DNA from: Verrucomicrobiota bacterium
GTDB lineage: Bacteria; Verrucomicrobiota; Verrucomicrobiia; Chthoniobacterales; UBA10450
Length of the DNA stretch: 7,362 nucleotides
Direction of reading: 5' to 3'
Assembly: GCA_003219225.1 (NCBI GenBank)
Contig: QHPZ01000202.1
Location: 8,594 to 15,955, forward strand
Numbering within the stretch: the stretch's first letter is position 1; each line of letters begins with the position of its first letter. The notes beneath the pieces were generated by a model. That model ran no database searches, was not told the DNA's origin, and saw only the letters and a list, made by a program, of their open reading frames with translations. Shown in pieces: positions 6,107-7,362 of this stretch. Position numbers and translations under genes: made by a program.

Positions 6107-6167
6107 GGCAGGGACGCTGCGCTGCCCCGAAAGCATTCGGGGGTCATCGCGGCGCGATGACCCTACC
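6107..6167. repeat. Structured palindromic repeat between divergent fadJ and mgtE
   Basis: Two strong hairpins lie side by side: CCCCGAA/TTCGGGG (6125-6131 with 6136-6142) and TCATCGC/GCGATGA (6144-6150 with 6154-6160, extendable to 10 bp with GGG/CCC). Outer arms GGCAGGG (6107-6113) and CCCTACC (6161-6167) pair fully on the minus strand if one T-G wobble is allowed; on the plus strand that pair is a C-A mismatch. The fold is again an outer stem around two hairpins. The repeat takes 61 of the 142 bp between the two start codons; I could not identify promoters or an Mg2+ riboswitch in the remainder. Confidence 0.6.
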
Positions 6168-6206
6168 AACATTGCGCTCCCGAAACGCGAGTGTTACAAA
6201 CGCCAC

Positions 6207-7362
6207 GTGGTCGGCAAACTTTTAGCGCCAGAAATTCGGAGCTTGATCGATACGCGCAATTTCGGCGCGCTGCGCGAGTTGTTTTCCGATTGGCCGCCGG
6301 CCGACGTGGCCGATGTGATTCTCGATCTTCCGGAAGACGAGCAGGTCATCATCTTCAGGGTCTTGCCGGCAGCATTGGCGGCCGACGTTTTCGAATACAT
6401 CGGCATCGAGGAACAGCAGAAACTTTTGCGGGCGATGGCCCACGAACAGGTCGTCGCCATCTTGAACGAGATGTCGCCGGACGATCGGACCGCGTTGCTC
6501 GAGGAATTGCCGAGCGCGGCGGCGCGGCAGTTGATCAAACTGCTCACCCCGGAGGAACGGCGGGTCGCCCAAGCGCTGCTTGGTTATCCGGAAGGCAGTG
6601 TTGGCCGTTTGATGACGCCGGATTTCATCGCCGTCCACGAAGATTGGACGGTGCAACAGGTGCTCGATTTCATTCGCGAATACGGGCAGGACAGTGAGAC
6701 CCTGAACGTCATCTATGTTGTCGATGAGCGCGGCAAATTGATTGATGACGTGCGGATGCGCGAGTTTCTGCTCCGGCCGCTCACCGCAAAAGTGAGCGAC
6801 ATTCGCGATCAAACATTCACCGCGCTAAAGGTAAATGACTCACAGGAGGAAGCGCTCAACGTTTTCCGCAGATACGATCGGGTGGCGCTGCCGGTGGTCG
6901 ATTCGAGCGGCGTGCTCGTCGGAATCGTCACCAGCGACGACATGCTCGACGTCGCCGAGGAAGAAGCGACCGAAGATATCCAGAAAATCGGCGGCATGGA
7001 AGCACTCGACGAGCCGTATATGCGGATCTCGCTTTGGAAAATGGTGCGCAAACGGGCGGGCTGGCTCGTGATCTTGTTTCTTGGCGAAATGTTGACCGCC
7101 ACCGCGATGGCAACTTATCAGGACGAAATCGCGAAGGCGGTGGTGCTGGCGTTATTTTTGCCGCTGATTATTTCCAGTGGCGGCAACTCGGGCTCGCAGG
7201 CTTCGACGCTGATCATTCGAGCCATGGCGCTGGGCGAAGTGACGCTGCGCGACTGGTGGCGCGTGGCGAGCCGCGAGATTCGCGCCGGGCTCTCGTTAGG
7301 CGCGATCCTGGGAACCATCGGCGCGGCGCGGGTAGCGATCTGGTCGGAGATAGGCGAACGTT
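6207..7362 (+). CDS. mgtE: Magnesium transporter MgtE, 3' end cut by the window edge
   Basis: MgtE is a homodimeric inner-membrane Mg2+ channel gated by cytoplasmic Mg2+. The 385 visible residues cover the N domain of helical repeats (about 1-130, with WPPADVADVILDLPEDEQ near 29-46 and VLNEM-type repeats). The paired CBS domains follow (about 136-190 from LMTPDFIAVHEDWTVQQVL, and 198-253 including YDRVALPVVDSSGVLVGIVTSDDML). Next is the acidic connecting helix EEEATEDIQKIGGMEAL (251-267), then the first membrane helices with LPLIISSGGNSGSQASTLIIRAMALGEV (318-344), whose GGNxGSQ is a family signature. The pore-lining Asp of the later helices lies beyond the window; about 60-70 residues should be missing. 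GTG 6207 is chosen because VVGKLLAPEIRSLI matches the normal family N-terminus and no closer start fits; no Shine-Dalgarno is evident. It is transcribed away from fadJ. Confidence 0.94.
   Translation, partial: MVGKLLAPEIRSLIDTRNFGALRELFSDWPPADVADVILDLPEDEQVIIFRVLPAALAADVFEYIGIEEQQKLLRAMAHEQVVAILNEMSPDDRTALLEELPSAAARQLIKLLTPEERRVAQALLGYPEGSVGRLMTPDFIAVHEDWTVQQVLDFIREYGQDSETLNVIYVVDERGKLIDDVRMREFLLRPLTAKVSDIRDQTFTALKVNDSQEEALNVFRRYDRVALPVVDSSGVLVGIVTSDDMLDVAEEEATEDIQKIGGMEALDEPYMRISLWKMVRKRAGWLVILFLGEMLTATAMATYQDEIAKAVVLALFLPLIISSGGNSGSQASTLIIRAMALGEVTLRDWWRVASREIRAGLSLGAILGTIGAARVAIWSEIGER

Noticed and set aside
6041..6172. Longer N-terminus for the fadJ product, starting at 6172.
   Set aside because: The extra residues are encoded by the palindromic repeat at 6107-6167 and do not match the family; ATG 6064 or 6040 fits.
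6065..6206. M-box or other Mg2+ riboswitch before mgtE.
   Set aside because: The distance from the repeat to the start codon is about 40 bp, too short for an M-box, and I see none of its conserved segments.
6191..6697. A 168-codon plus-strand frame near the start of mgtE.
   Set aside because: It is out of frame with the clear MgtE protein beginning at GTG 6207.
1..7362. Defence system, prophage, CRISPR array, toxin-antitoxin pair or biosynthetic cluster.
   Set aside because: All coding regions are housekeeping or metabolic except one small zinc-ribbon and one membrane protein; no nuclease, integrase, repeat-spacer array or toxin motif is present.

Overview
The window reads as chromosomal DNA from a GC-rich, free-living bacterium. 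I favour the Verrucomicrobiota, in particular a soil Chthoniobacterales/Spartobacteria-type genome. The reasons are the protein character, weak or absent Shine-Dalgarno sequences before most genes, and intergenic DNA full of palindromic repeats. This placement is inference, since no rRNA or lineage marker is present. Nothing looks like a phage, plasmid, CRISPR array, RNA gene or antiphage island.

Layout: (1) 3-260, +, the end of a small CxxC...CxxC zinc-ribbon protein. (2) 268-2625, +, three translation genes in a row: fmt (Met-tRNA formyltransferase), pyrH (UMP kinase) and frr (ribosome recycling factor); pyrH and frr overlap by ATGA. (3) 2626-2890, a repeat-rich gap between convergent genes. 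It holds AATGACGAA motifs, a second copy of the last 16 codons of the neighbouring minus-strand gene, and a 127-bp inverted-repeat element. (4) 2891-6064, -, a probable operon read from right to left: fadJ-type beta-oxidation multienzyme, a short glutaredoxin, and an unrecognised membrane protein, the last two joined by TAATG. (5) 6065-6206, a 142-bp divergent gap with another structured repeat. (6) 6207 to the end, +, mgtE (Mg2+ channel/transporter), cut by the window edge.

The genes are ordinary. fmt, pyrH and frr serve initiation, nucleotide supply and ribosome recycling; fadJ serves fatty-acid oxidation, and the link with glutaredoxin and the membrane protein is unexplained. The unusual content is the repeat DNA. 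Three separate places (432-482 inside fmt, 1211-1259 at the fmt stop codon, 6107-6167 between fadJ and mgtE) can each fold as an outer stem enclosing two hairpins, a three-way-junction shape. The fmt copy lies in frame and coincides with about 13 extra residues in an essential enzyme, which recalls the protein-coding palindromic elements of Rickettsia. The duplicated gene tail at 2698-2750 and 2891-2943 differs at four bases, all silent, so both copies seem to have been selected as coding sequence. I found no convincing new multi-gene system; the repeat family and the duplicated tail are the leads.
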